From assembly GCF_021474425.1 (NCBI RefSeq), contig NZ_JAKEIP010000038.1, forward strand, positions 1 through 51,103: a stretch of DNA of 51,103 nucleotides. The letters run 5' to 3'. The translations under genes and the position numbers were made by a program. Positions 17,466 through 25,007 of the stretch are shown piece after piece. The first letter of the stretch is position 1, and the number at the start of each line of letters is the position of its first letter. The DNA comes from Streptomyces muensis (GTDB lineage Bacteria; Actinomycetota; Actinomycetes; Streptomycetales; Streptomycetaceae). Under the pieces are notes generated by a model. It saw nothing but the letters and a program-made list of their open reading frames with translations, ran no database searches and was not told the DNA's origin.

Positions 17466-17515
17466 CCGGCGCCTCGCAACACCGGTCCAGTGCGGCCCGG
17501 TGATCGACTGGAGGG

Positions 17516-17536
17516 CCGTACGGCACCGGCGTACGG
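17516..17536. repeat. Inverted repeat upstream of the MFS exporter
   Basis: Perfect 7-bp arms CCGTACG and CGTACGG around a seven-base spacer, 51 bases before the transporter start. It may be an operator for an exporter repressor or the terminator of the P450 gene. No regulator gene is adjacent. Confidence 0.4.
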
Positions 17537-17587
17537 TCGAATGGTGGCGGGAACCAGCCATCCGACCCCCGCCCACGGCACAGTGCC

Positions 17588-19144
17588 ATGAGCAACCCCG
17601 AGCCGGCGCCCGAAGCACGGACCACCCCGCAGGAGACGGAGCGGAGCGAGAGCCGTGGCAGCGGTATGGCGCTGCTCGTCATCGCCTCCTGTCAGCTGAT
17701 GGTGGTGCTCGACATCACCATCGTGAACATCGCCCTGCCGGACATCCAGCGCTCGCTCGACTTCTCGACGACCAGCCTGTCCTGGGTGGTCAACGCCTAC
17801 ACGCTCACCTTCGGCGGACTGCTGCTGCTCGGCGGCAGGATGGGCGACATCCTGGGCAGACGGCGGGTGTTCATCTTCGGCGTGCTGCTCTTCGTCCTCG
17901 CCTCCCTGCTCGGCGGACTCTCCCAGAACGAGTGGCAACTCCTCGCCGCCCGTGCCCTCCAGGGCGTCGGCGGCGCCATCGCCTCCCCGACCTCCCTCGC
18001 CCTGATCAGCACCACCTTCCCCGAAGGACCCGAACGCAACAGGGCGTTCGGCGTCTTCGCCGCGGTCTCGGCCGGCGGCGGCGCGATCGGGCTGCTGGCG
18101 GGCGGCATGCTCGTCGAGTGGCTGAACTGGCGGTGGGTGCTGTTCGTCAACGTGCCCATCGGACTGCTCATCGTGCTCGCCACACCGCGCTGGATCCGGG
18201 AGTCCGAGCGGCACGCCGGGCACTTCGACGTGCTGGGCGCGATGACCTCCACCATCGGCATGGTGCTGCTGGTGTACGGGTTCATCCGGGCCGCGCAGGA
18301 CGGCTGGCGGGACGCGCTCACGCTGGGCGCGTTCGGGGCGGCCGTCGTGTTCCTGCTGCTGTTCGTCCTGGTCGAGGCGCGTTCCCGGCAACCGATCACG
18401 CCGTTGCACATGTTCGCCGACCGCAACCGGGCGGGCACCTACGGCATGATGCTGAGCCTCGCCGCCGCGATCTTCGGCATGTTCTTCTTCCTGACCCTCT
18501 TCGTGCAGAACGTGCTGGACTTCAGCCCGCTCGAAGCCGGTCTCGCCTTCCTGCCGGTGAGCGCCGTCATCGCGATCGGCGCGGGGCTGGCCTCGCAGTT
18601 CCTGCCCAAGTACGGGCCCAAACCGTTCATGGTGGTGGGCGCCATCCTGGCCGCCGCGGGTCTCGCCTGGCTGACCCTGACCGACGTCCACTCCACCTAC
18701 CTCGGCAGCATTCTCGGCCCGATGCTCATCTTCAGCCTAGGCATGGGCATGGAGTTCGTGTCCCTGACCCTGATGGCGCTGTCCAACGTGGCCACCCAGG
18801 AGACGGGCGCCGCCTCCGGGCTCCTCAACGCCACCCAGCAGGTCGGCGGCTCCCTCGGGCTGTCCATCCTGGTCACGATGTTCGGTACGGCGAGCAACAA
18901 CGAGGCCGACAAGCAGGTCCCCGCGTTCCTGTCCCAGGCGACCCCCCTGGAGCGCCTCCGCTTCGAACGCACCGGGCAGCTCCCGCCGCCCTACGCCGAC
19001 GAGATCCTCACCGCCGGAGTCTCCGCCGCCTTCATCATGGCCGCGGTCTTCACCGCCATCGCCGCCGTGATCGCCCTCCTCGTCATCCAGGTCCGCCCCT
19101 CCGACCTCGAACGACTCCAGGGCGGAGGACTGCCGACGGCCTGA
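17588..19144 (+). CDS. MFS drug/proton antiporter, 14-TM (DHA2) type
   Basis: A 518-residue inner-membrane protein. Motif C-like and antiporter signatures are visible: QLMVVLDITIVNIALPDI in helix 1, motif A as GGRMGDILGRRRVF, and NWRWVLFVNVPIG in the linker, all typical of the EmrB/QacA family with 14 helices. It probably exports a toxic organic compound. A cytosolic N-terminal tail of about 25 polar residues precedes helix 1. No clear ribosome binding site is seen upstream of the ATG at 17588. It follows the P450 on the same strand after 122 bases, so the two could be linked, but an inverted repeat lies between them. Confidence 0.92.
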   Translation: MSNPEPAPEARTTPQETERSESRGSGMALLVIASCQLMVVLDITIVNIALPDIQRSLDFSTTSLSWVVNAYTLTFGGLLLLGGRMGDILGRRRVFIFGVLLFVLASLLGGLSQNEWQLLAARALQGVGGAIASPTSLALISTTFPEGPERNRAFGVFAAVSAGGGAIGLLAGGMLVEWLNWRWVLFVNVPIGLLIVLATPRWIRESERHAGHFDVLGAMTSTIGMVLLVYGFIRAAQDGWRDALTLGAFGAAVVFLLLFVLVEARSRQPITPLHMFADRNRAGTYGMMLSLAAAIFGMFFFLTLFVQNVLDFSPLEAGLAFLPVSAVIAIGAGLASQFLPKYGPKPFMVVGAILAAAGLAWLTLTDVHSTYLGSILGPMLIFSLGMGMEFVSLTLMALSNVATQETGAASGLLNATQQVGGSLGLSILVTMFGTASNNEADKQVPAFLSQATPLERLRFERTGQLPPPYADEILTAGVSAAFIMAAVFTAIAAVIALLVIQVRPSDLERLQGGGLPTA

Positions 19145-19205
19145 CACGCGAACAGCACGCAGACGGCAAGCAGACGGCACGCGGGCACGCCCCTATGATC
19201 GGCGC

Positions 19206-19646
19206 GTGGACACAGCCGACCGTGACGCCCAGCGCCTGCCCGTCGCCCTGTGGAGTGCCGCCGGACGGCTCAGGAAGCTGGCGTACGACCTGTTCCTGGA
19301 GCACCAACCGCACCTCGGCTGGAGCGAGTTCGCCAAGTACGGTGCGACGCCCGGCATGCAGGTCCTCGGGGTGAACCTCGATCTCCCGGACGGTCGGGTG
19401 ATGTCCTGCGGCCTCACCGTGCGCATGTCGCCGGACGCCTTCTCGGTCGAGGCGGACATCGGGGTGGACGCCCCGGAGGACGAGGAGGCCGAGAACGGCG
19501 GGTACCGCTATCTGCTGGAGATCCCGGAGGCATTCGCCGGCTCGCTCGACGAATACCTCCCGCTGATCGAGAACCAGGTGGACCAACTGATCGAGACGGC
19601 CCCGCGCTTCCTCCGCGAGCTGCGGGTCGGCGCCTGGCAGGGCTGA
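19206..19646 (+). CDS. Hypothetical acidic protein (146 aa)
   Basis: A soluble, acidic protein with GTG start that I do not recognise. It has mixed alpha/beta character (MQVLGVNLDLPDGRVMSCGLTVRMSPDAFSVEADIGV) and a C-terminal helical half ending in a short Gly tail. No membrane segment, signal or catalytic motif is obvious. It is co-oriented with the exporter, 61 bases downstream, and converges on the esterase gene; the two stop codons sit in opposite arms of one hairpin. Confidence 0.65.
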   Translation: MDTADRDAQRLPVALWSAAGRLRKLAYDLFLEHQPHLGWSEFAKYGATPGMQVLGVNLDLPDGRVMSCGLTVRMSPDAFSVEADIGVDAPEDEEAENGGYRYLLEIPEAFAGSLDEYLPLIENQVDQLIETAPRFLRELRVGAWQG

Positions 19647-19661
19647 CCGGCGCGGTCAGCC
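19641..19661. terminator. Bidirectional hairpin at convergent stop codons
   Basis: Perfect 8-bp arms GGCTGACC and GGTCAGCC with a five-base loop. The TGA of the upstream gene (19644-19646) and that of the esterase gene on the other strand (19656-19658) fall within the two arms, so one hairpin serves both genes. Confidence 0.7.
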
Positions 19662-21650
19662 GCCGATGCGCGCCGCGATGACCGGTGCCAGGCGGTCGGC
19701 GATGACACGGTGGCCCTGGTCGTTGGGGTGGACGGAGTCCGTCAGGTCGCCGGAGCCCAGCCAGCCCGTGGTGTCGACGAAGGAGAGCCGGGTGTCGCCG
19801 CCGGCCACGGCCGCCTTGACCGCCGCCTCCGTCTGCGGGACGTAGCGGCCGCGGAAGGTCTCCAGTGCGAAGATCCAGGCCCGCGGATAGGCGGCGCGGA
19901 CCTTGCGCAGCAGGCTGCCGTACGCCGACTGGAACTGGGTCGAACTCACGCCGTGGCCCACGTCGTTGGTGCCCAGGTTGATGACGACGGCGTCCGCCTG
20001 GTAGCGGGAGAAGTCCCAATCCGGCGTGGCCGAGTTGGGGTTGAGCCTGCCGAACTGCTGCTCCAGGCCCACGCATCCGTCGGACGTCGCGACCAGACAG
20101 GCACCGCCCTGGGCGACCTGGGTGTGCTCGGTACCCAGCCGTTCGCCGATCAGCCAGCCGTACGCGGTACGGGCGTTCTGCGAGGTGGTCGTGCCGACCG
20201 TGATGGAGTCGCCGACGAACTCGATCAGCTTGGCCGGGGCGGGCGGTGCGAACGTCGTCGCGCCGCTGTCGAGAGCGAGGCCCTGGAAGACGGCGTCGCC
20301 GCGATAGGACCCCGCGACCACCTGGTAGTTGACCTGGAGGGTGTGGTTGCCGGCGGACAGGGGCGTCGGCGTCAGGTCCACGGTGCCCTTGACGTCGTCG
20401 TAGAACTTCACGGGTCCGTTGTCGATACGGGCCCAGAAGTCGATGGTGTTGCGCTGCTTGAGCTTGACCGTGCGGCCGGTGAAGCCGACGCGGTAGTACG
20501 CCCCGGCCCAGTACGGGGTGTAGAGCGTGCTGGAGCTGCGGGTGTCCCAGCGGCCGACGAACTTGATGTTGGGGTCGCCTGGCTGGCCGGGTGCGGCCGC
20601 CTTCGTGGACACCTCGGCGGAACTGCCGAGCCGGGCGGCGATGACGGGCGCCAGACGGCCGGCGAACTTGGTGTGACCCGCCTCGTTGGGATGGCCGTTG
20701 CCGTCCTCGTAGTCGGCGCCGTCGGTGAGCCAGCCGGTCGTGTCGACGTAGTGCACCTTGGCGTCACCGGCGTTGTTGCGGGCGCTCACGGCCGCCCTGG
20801 TCTCCGTCACGTAGCGCTTCTTGAGCGTCTGCACGGCGAAGAGGTGTGCCTCGGGGTGCCTGGCGCGCAGATCGCTGAGGAACTTGGTGTACGCGGCCTG
20901 GAACGCCGAGCCGGACACGCCGTGGCCTATGTCGTTGGTGCCGAGGTTGATGACGACCGCGCTCGCCCGGTAGCGGGAGAAGTCCCAGTTCTGGTCGCCG
21001 GTGCTGCCGGTCCGGAAGTACTGGCCGCTCAGGCCGACGCAACCGGACTGCGCGACCAGGCAGTACCCGGCGCGGGCGATCCGCGTGTGCCGCATGCCCA
21101 GCCGCTCGCCGGTCTTCCAGGCGTAGGAGTCCAGCGCCAGCCGGTCGGTGAGGGCGCCGGCGGTGATGGAGTCGCCGACGAACTCGACCAGGCCGGACGG
21201 CACGGTCGCGGTGACCGTGCGCGCGCCGGGGTCCAGGACCAGGCCCTGGAAGACGGTGTCGCCCGAGCGGTAGGAGATCCGCAGGGTGTGGGTGCCGGGG
21301 GAGAGAGGCCGGGGAGTGAGGTTCACCGTCCCGCGTACGCCCGCGTGGAAGACGTCGGGGCCGCCGTCGACGCTCGCGTAGAAGTTGACCGCGTCCCTCG
21401 CCCGCACCTTCACGGTGGTGCCGGTGAAGGCCGTTTGGAGGTACGCGCCGGACCACTGGGGCACGGCGGCGGTGGCCGAACTCGTGTCCCAGCGGCCCAC
21501 GTAGGAGATGTTGGGGTCGGTCACCGAACCGTCGCCCGCCGCTGCCCCCGCCGGAGCGGCGCCCGCCCAGGACAGGGAGAGAAGACAGGCGAGGAGGGCG
21601 GTGGTGAGGAGGGCGGAGAGGGTGCGTCTGTGGTGGGGGGTCGTCTGCAC
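19656..21650 (-). CDS. Secreted tandem CE2-like carbohydrate esterase (two SGNH domains)
   Basis: A 664-residue exported protein with an N-terminal signal peptide (about 1-38) and two homologous halves, about 43-345 and 357-664. Each half has a beta-sandwich starting PNIxxVGRWDT and an SGNH hydrolase domain, the layout of carbohydrate esterase family 2 deacetylases. Nucleophiles are Ser161 (GDSITAG) and Ser482 (GDSITVG); NLGTND blocks follow in both. Copy two ends in D638-S-V-H641, the normal DxxH; copy one has DGNGH (Asp316, His320), so its Asp is displaced by one position. Likely removes acetyl groups from plant polysaccharides. The GTG at 21650 has AAGGG six bases upstream. A CebR box lies just upstream. 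Confidence 0.9.
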   Translation of the reverse strand: MQTTPHHRRTLSALLTTALLACLLSLSWAGAAPAGAAAGDGSVTDPNISYVGRWDTSSATAAVPQWSGAYLQTAFTGTTVKVRARDAVNFYASVDGGPDVFHAGVRGTVNLTPRPLSPGTHTLRISYRSGDTVFQGLVLDPGARTVTATVPSGLVEFVGDSITAGALTDRLALDSYAWKTGERLGMRHTRIARAGYCLVAQSGCVGLSGQYFRTGSTGDQNWDFSRYRASAVVINLGTNDIGHGVSGSAFQAAYTKFLSDLRARHPEAHLFAVQTLKKRYVTETRAAVSARNNAGDAKVHYVDTTGWLTDGADYEDGNGHPNEAGHTKFAGRLAPVIAARLGSSAEVSTKAAAPGQPGDPNIKFVGRWDTRSSSTLYTPYWAGAYYRVGFTGRTVKLKQRNTIDFWARIDNGPVKFYDDVKGTVDLTPTPLSAGNHTLQVNYQVVAGSYRGDAVFQGLALDSGATTFAPPAPAKLIEFVGDSITVGTTTSQNARTAYGWLIGERLGTEHTQVAQGGACLVATSDGCVGLEQQFGRLNPNSATPDWDFSRYQADAVVINLGTNDVGHGVSSTQFQSAYGSLLRKVRAAYPRAWIFALETFRGRYVPQTEAAVKAAVAGGDTRLSFVDTTGWLGSGDLTDSVHPNDQGHRVIADRLAPVIAARIGG

Positions 21651-21672
21651 GGGGATCCCTTTCACGTGGGGT

Positions 21673-21686
21673 TGGGAGCGCTCCCA
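21673..21686. promoter_or_regulatory. CebR box (TGGGAGCGCTCCCA)
   Basis: A perfect 14-bp palindrome identical to the known operator of CebR, the LacI-family cellobiose sensor of Streptomyces. It lies 22 bases upstream of the esterase start codon, a position where bound repressor would block transcription or elongation. It predicts induction by cello-oligosaccharides. No cebR gene is in this window. Confidence 0.9.
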
Positions 21687-21878
21687 TGAAGAATCGCCTT
21701 CCGAGAGAAGCAATGAAACGGTTCAACGTCAAGGGTCCCTGTGTTGCCCCTGTGGCCTCAGGGGTTGATGTGACAGATGTGACGCCGCATTCGATGAGTG
21801 ATTTGTGGGGGAGCTGCATACGACTGGTGCTGCCGATGTGACGGCCTTCACCCCGATGTGGCGGAAAGTGATGAATTC

Positions 21879-21899
21879 CTTACGCAAGGAACGCGTAAG
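21879..21899. promoter_or_regulatory. Inverted repeat upstream of the graspetide precursor
   Basis: Perfect 7-bp arms CTTACGC and GCGTAAG around a seven-base spacer, 37 bases before the precursor start. The surrounding DNA (21860-21936) is AT-rich for this genome, as expected for a promoter. The symmetry suggests an operator for a dimeric regulator, not a terminator. Confidence 0.5.
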
Positions 21900-21936
21900 T
21901 GACTGTAGTTCAAACAACACGACACGGAGGTTTAAA

Positions 21937-22128
21937 GTGCAACCATTCACTCTCAAGTACGCTTTTCCCAAGGGGATTTGCCAGGCGGTGACGCCGTATC
22001 ACTTCGACCCGGCCCAGCAGCTGAACGTGCTCCCCAACGGCCGTCCCGCCGTCAGCGACCCGGACCTTCTGCTCGCCGTCGGCACCACGACGTCCACCGC
22101 CGGGTCCGCGACCCACTTCGACGACTGA
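21937..22128 (+). CDS. Graspetide (omega-ester RiPP) precursor peptide
   Basis: A 63-residue peptide with GTG start and a strong GGAGG six bases upstream. The leader begins MQPFTLKYAF and contains YHFDPAQQLNV, both typical of the putative ATP-grasp target RiPP family linked to SAV_5884-type ligases. The C-terminal core has Thr50-Thr52, Ser53, Thr54, Ser57 and Thr59 followed by a terminal Phe-Asp-Asp. Hydroxyl residues followed by acidic residues are the substrates for side-chain ester formation. The ligase gene follows after 14 bases. It was assigned from sequence pattern and context; the number and connectivity of rings cannot be read from sequence. Confidence 0.85.
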   Translation: MQPFTLKYAFPKGICQAVTPYHFDPAQQLNVLPNGRPAVSDPDLLLAVGTTTSTAGSATHFDD

Positions 22129-22142
22129 CGACCCGTCCGCGA

Positions 22143-23087
22143 ATGACCGTACTGATCCTCACGTCCGAGGAGGACGTGACAGCCGACATGGTGGTGGCCG
22201 CACTGCACGGGACGGGGACGCCCGTGCTGCGTCTGGACCCCGCCGACCTGCCGGGCAAGGCCGTGCTGTCCGCCGACTACGCCCACGGCGACTTCGACGG
22301 GCACCTGTCGGTCAACGGCCATGTGCTCAGCATGGGCGGGCTGCGCTCCATCTGGGTGCGTAGGCCGGGCGAACCGGCCGCGCACGCGGCCGACCCCTCA
22401 CCGTGGCTGACCGCCGAGACCCGGCAGGCGCTCTACGGGATGCTCCACTCCGCCGCCGCCCGGTGGATGAACCATCCGCGCAACGCCGACCAGGCCCGGC
22501 TGAAGCCCTGGCAGTTGAGGGTCGCCCACCTCAGCGGCTTCGCCGTGCCGCCGACCGTGTTCACCACGGCACCCCGGCTGGCCCGGGAGTTCGTCGAGGA
22601 GTACCGGGAGGTCGTGGTGAAGTCCGCTTCGGGGCCGCCGCCCGATGACCCCCAGGTGGCCCTGCCCACCACCCTGATCGGCCCCGACGCGGACTTCGCG
22701 GCCGTCGCGGCCGGGCCCGCGCTGCTCCAACGCTACGTCCACAAGCGGGCGGACATCAGGCTGACCTGCGTCGGCACCCGCCTGTTCGCCGCCCGCAAGA
22801 TCGCCGAACCCGGCCAGGTCGACGGGCGCTACGGCGACACCGGGCACGCCTGGCAGCCGGTTCCGGTGCCCGACCGGATCGGCAAGTCGGTGCACGAGTA
22901 CGTCACTCTGGCCGGACTGGCGTACGCCGCCTTCGACTTCGCCGAGGACGAGGACGGCATCTGGTGGTTCCTGGAGTGCAACCAGGGCGGTCAGTTCGGC
23001 TTCGTCGAGCTGGAGACCGGGCAGCCGATCGCGGCGGAGGTCGCCCTGTGGCTGGCGCAGCACAGGGCGGACCGCCGCTCGCGCTGA
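22143..23087 (+). CDS. ATP-grasp RiPP maturase (graspetide synthetase)
   Basis: A 314-residue ATP-grasp ligase of the group that makes side-chain ester or amide bonds in RiPPs. The N-terminal pre-grasp region ends in LRSIWVRRPGEP; an RRP motif there is typical of these maturases. The grasp fold shows EVVVKSASG, an ATP-binding lysine, DIRLTCVGTRLFAARK, and the metal-binding FLECNQGGQFGFVE near the C-terminus. It would activate an Asp carboxylate of the precursor core as acyl phosphate for attack by a Ser or Thr hydroxyl. No clear Shine-Dalgarno precedes the ATG, so it may depend on coupling with the precursor gene. The methyltransferase often found third in such loci is absent: the next gene is on the other strand. 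Confidence 0.9.
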   Translation: MTVLILTSEEDVTADMVVAALHGTGTPVLRLDPADLPGKAVLSADYAHGDFDGHLSVNGHVLSMGGLRSIWVRRPGEPAAHAADPSPWLTAETRQALYGMLHSAAARWMNHPRNADQARLKPWQLRVAHLSGFAVPPTVFTTAPRLAREFVEEYREVVVKSASGPPPDDPQVALPTTLIGPDADFAAVAAGPALLQRYVHKRADIRLTCVGTRLFAARKIAEPGQVDGRYGDTGHAWQPVPVPDRIGKSVHEYVTLAGLAYAAFDFAEDEDGIWWFLECNQGGQFGFVELETGQPIAAEVALWLAQHRADRRSR

Positions 23088-23111
23088 GGACGGCCCGAAC
23101 CTGCCTGCCGC

Positions 23112-23978
23112 CTACGCGGCCAGCTCCTTGCGGATGCGGTCCAGCATGAACGCCGAGGACTCCTTCGCCCGCTCCTCCCAGGCGAAGACGCAGGCCGTGG
23201 CCACACCGTCGAAGTCCAGCTCGCGCAGCGTGCCGAAGAACGCGTCCCAGTCGACCTCGCCCTGCCCGATGTCCAGGTGCTGGTGGATCCGGGCCGGGGT
23301 GCCGGGCGGATTGAGGATGTAGCGCAGGCCGGAGGAGCCCTTGTGGTTGAAGGAGTCCGCGATGTGCACATGCTGGAGCTTGTCCCCGGCGTAGCGCATC
23401 ATCGCCGCGACGTCCGCCGTCGGGTCGGCGCCCGAGAGGTGGAAGGAGTGCGGGGCGCAGTACAGGTAGTTCACCCACGGCTTGTTGATCGCGCGGACCA
23501 GGTCGACCGCGGGGGTGTTCTCCTCGCAGAAGTCGTCCGGATGGGCCTCCAGGTTCAGAGCGATGCCTTCGCGCTCGAACACCGGGAGGAGCTCCTCCAG
23601 CGAGCGCCAGAAGGCCGCCTCGCTCTCGGCGGCCCGTTCGGGGCGGCCGTTGAACTCGCTGTTCATGAGCGGACATCCGAGGTCGGAGGTGATCTCGATC
23701 ATCCGCTTCCAGTAGCGGACGGCCGCCTGCCGCTCGGTCTCGTCCGGCGAGGACCACTTGTACAGCGGCAACACGGAGGACAGCTGGACGCCGTGTGTGC
23801 GCAGGGAGTTCTTCAGCTCGGCGATCCGCTCGTCGTCGGCGCGCGGGTGCAGGAAGAACGGCATGAAGTCGTCGCGGGGCGACAACTCGATGTACTCGTA
23901 ACCGAGTTCGGCGACGGTGCGCACCATCTCGTCGATGGGGAGCGCGCGGAGCATGTACGGGTCAAGGGCGATTTTCAC
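23112..23978 (-). CDS. Sugar phosphate isomerase/epimerase, TIM barrel (IolE/IolI-like)
   Basis: A 288-residue xylose-isomerase-like TIM-barrel protein. [24 protein letters not shown], and [14 protein letters not shown] carry the Glu, His and Asp side chains that bind a divalent metal in this family. Members isomerise or dehydrate inososes and keto-sugars. The GTG at 23978 has GGAGGT five bases upstream and overlaps the stop of the dehydrogenase gene by GTGA, showing translational coupling. It is the last gene of the operon. The exact substrate is not readable from sequence. Confidence 0.88.
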   Translation of the reverse strand: MKIALDPYMLRALPIDEMVRTVAELGYEYIELSPRDDFMPFFLHPRADDERIAELKNSLRTHGVQLSSVLPLYKWSSPDETERQAAVRYWKRMIEITSDLGCPLMNSEFNGRPERAAESEAAFWRSLEELLPVFEREGIALNLEAHPDDFCEENTPAVDLVRAINKPWVNYLYCAPHSFHLSGADPTADVAAMMRYAGDKLQHVHIADSFNHKGSSGLRYILNPPGTPARIHQHLDIGQGEVDWDAFFGTLRELDFDGVATACVFAWEERAKESSAFMLDRIRKELAA

Positions 23979-24991
23979 GCGGCACCTCCGTAGAAGGCGG
24001 GGCGGGGCTTGAGGTCGGTGGCGACGACACGGCCCGACTGGAGGGCCTCGACGGTCGCGGCGGTGATGACGGTGGCGGCATAGCCGTCCCAGGCCGAGGG
24101 CCCGGTCGGCTCCTCGCCGGCGGCGATGCCCTCGATCCACTCGCGGAACTCGGTGTCGAAGGCGTCCCGGAAGCGGCCCACCCAGTCGGTGAGGACCTCG
24201 GTGCTGTGCCGGGCTGCGGTGCGCACGCCGACGGCGGCCGGGTCGGGGAGCCGGACCAGGCCCTCCTCACCCACCGCCTCGCACTGGATGTCGTAGCCGT
24301 ACTGGCAGTTGACGAAGACCTCGAGGTCGATACGGACGCCCTTGGCGGTCTCGAACAGCATGATCTGCGGGTCCTTCAGGTGCGCGAACCGCTTGCTCGT
24401 GGCGCGCGGGGTGATCACCTGGGTGGAGACGATCTCGTCGTCCAGCAGCCAGCGCAGTACGTCCACCTCGTGCACGGCCGTGTCGAGGGCGGCCATCTCG
24501 GAGGTGTACGACTCCGGCACGGTCGGGTTGCGGTGGGCGCAGTGCACGATCAGCGGCTCGCCGATCCGGCCCGCGTCGATGACCTGCTTCATCTGCCGGT
24601 AGCCGGTGTCGTAGCGGCGCATGAAGCCGACCTGGACCAGTCGCCGGCCGTGGGCGGTCTCGGCCTCGACGATCCTGAGGCAGTCCTCGGCGGTGGTGGC
24701 CAGCGGCTTCTCGCAGAACACCGGCTTTCCGGCGGCGATGGCGTTCAGCACGTGCTCGGCATGGGTCGGACCCCAGGACGTCACCAGGACGGCGTCGACG
24801 TCGTCGGCCGCGACCACGGCCGCGCCGTCGGGCAGCACCCGGGCGCCGACCGGTGCCGCCGCCTCCTCGGCCCGTACGGCGTCGATGTCGGTGACCGCGG
24901 TGACACGGGCGCCGGTGACGGTGTCGGTCAGGCGCCGGATGTGCTCCTTGCCGATCCAGCCGGCGCCGATGACGCCTACACGTACAGTCAT
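23975..24991 (-). CDS. Gfo/Idh/MocA oxidoreductase, inositol 2-dehydrogenase-like
   Basis: A 338-residue NAD(P)-dependent dehydrogenase. The Rossmann motif is [11 protein letters not shown] at the N-terminus; PVFCEKPLA contains the EKP motif of the family, and [11 protein letters not shown] supplies the catalytic Asp/His region of inositol dehydrogenases. It probably oxidises a cyclitol or hexose at one hydroxyl. The gene lies between the sugar porter and an isomerase on the same strand, 16 bases downstream of the porter. Substrates in this family vary widely, so inositol is a best guess. Confidence 0.88.
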   Translation of the reverse strand: MTVRVGVIGAGWIGKEHIRRLTDTVTGARVTAVTDIDAVRAEEAAAPVGARVLPDGAAVVAADDVDAVLVTSWGPTHAEHVLNAIAAGKPVFCEKPLATTAEDCLRIVEAETAHGRRLVQVGFMRRYDTGYRQMKQVIDAGRIGEPLIVHCAHRNPTVPESYTSEMAALDTAVHEVDVLRWLLDDEIVSTQVITPRATSKRFAHLKDPQIMLFETAKGVRIDLEVFVNCQYGYDIQCEAVGEEGLVRLPDPAAVGVRTAARHSTEVLTDWVGRFRDAFDTEFREWIEGIAAGEEPTGPSAWDGYAATVITAATVEALQSGRVVATDLKPRPAFYGGAA

Positions 24992-25007
24992 GGTTTCTCA
25001 GTCCTAA

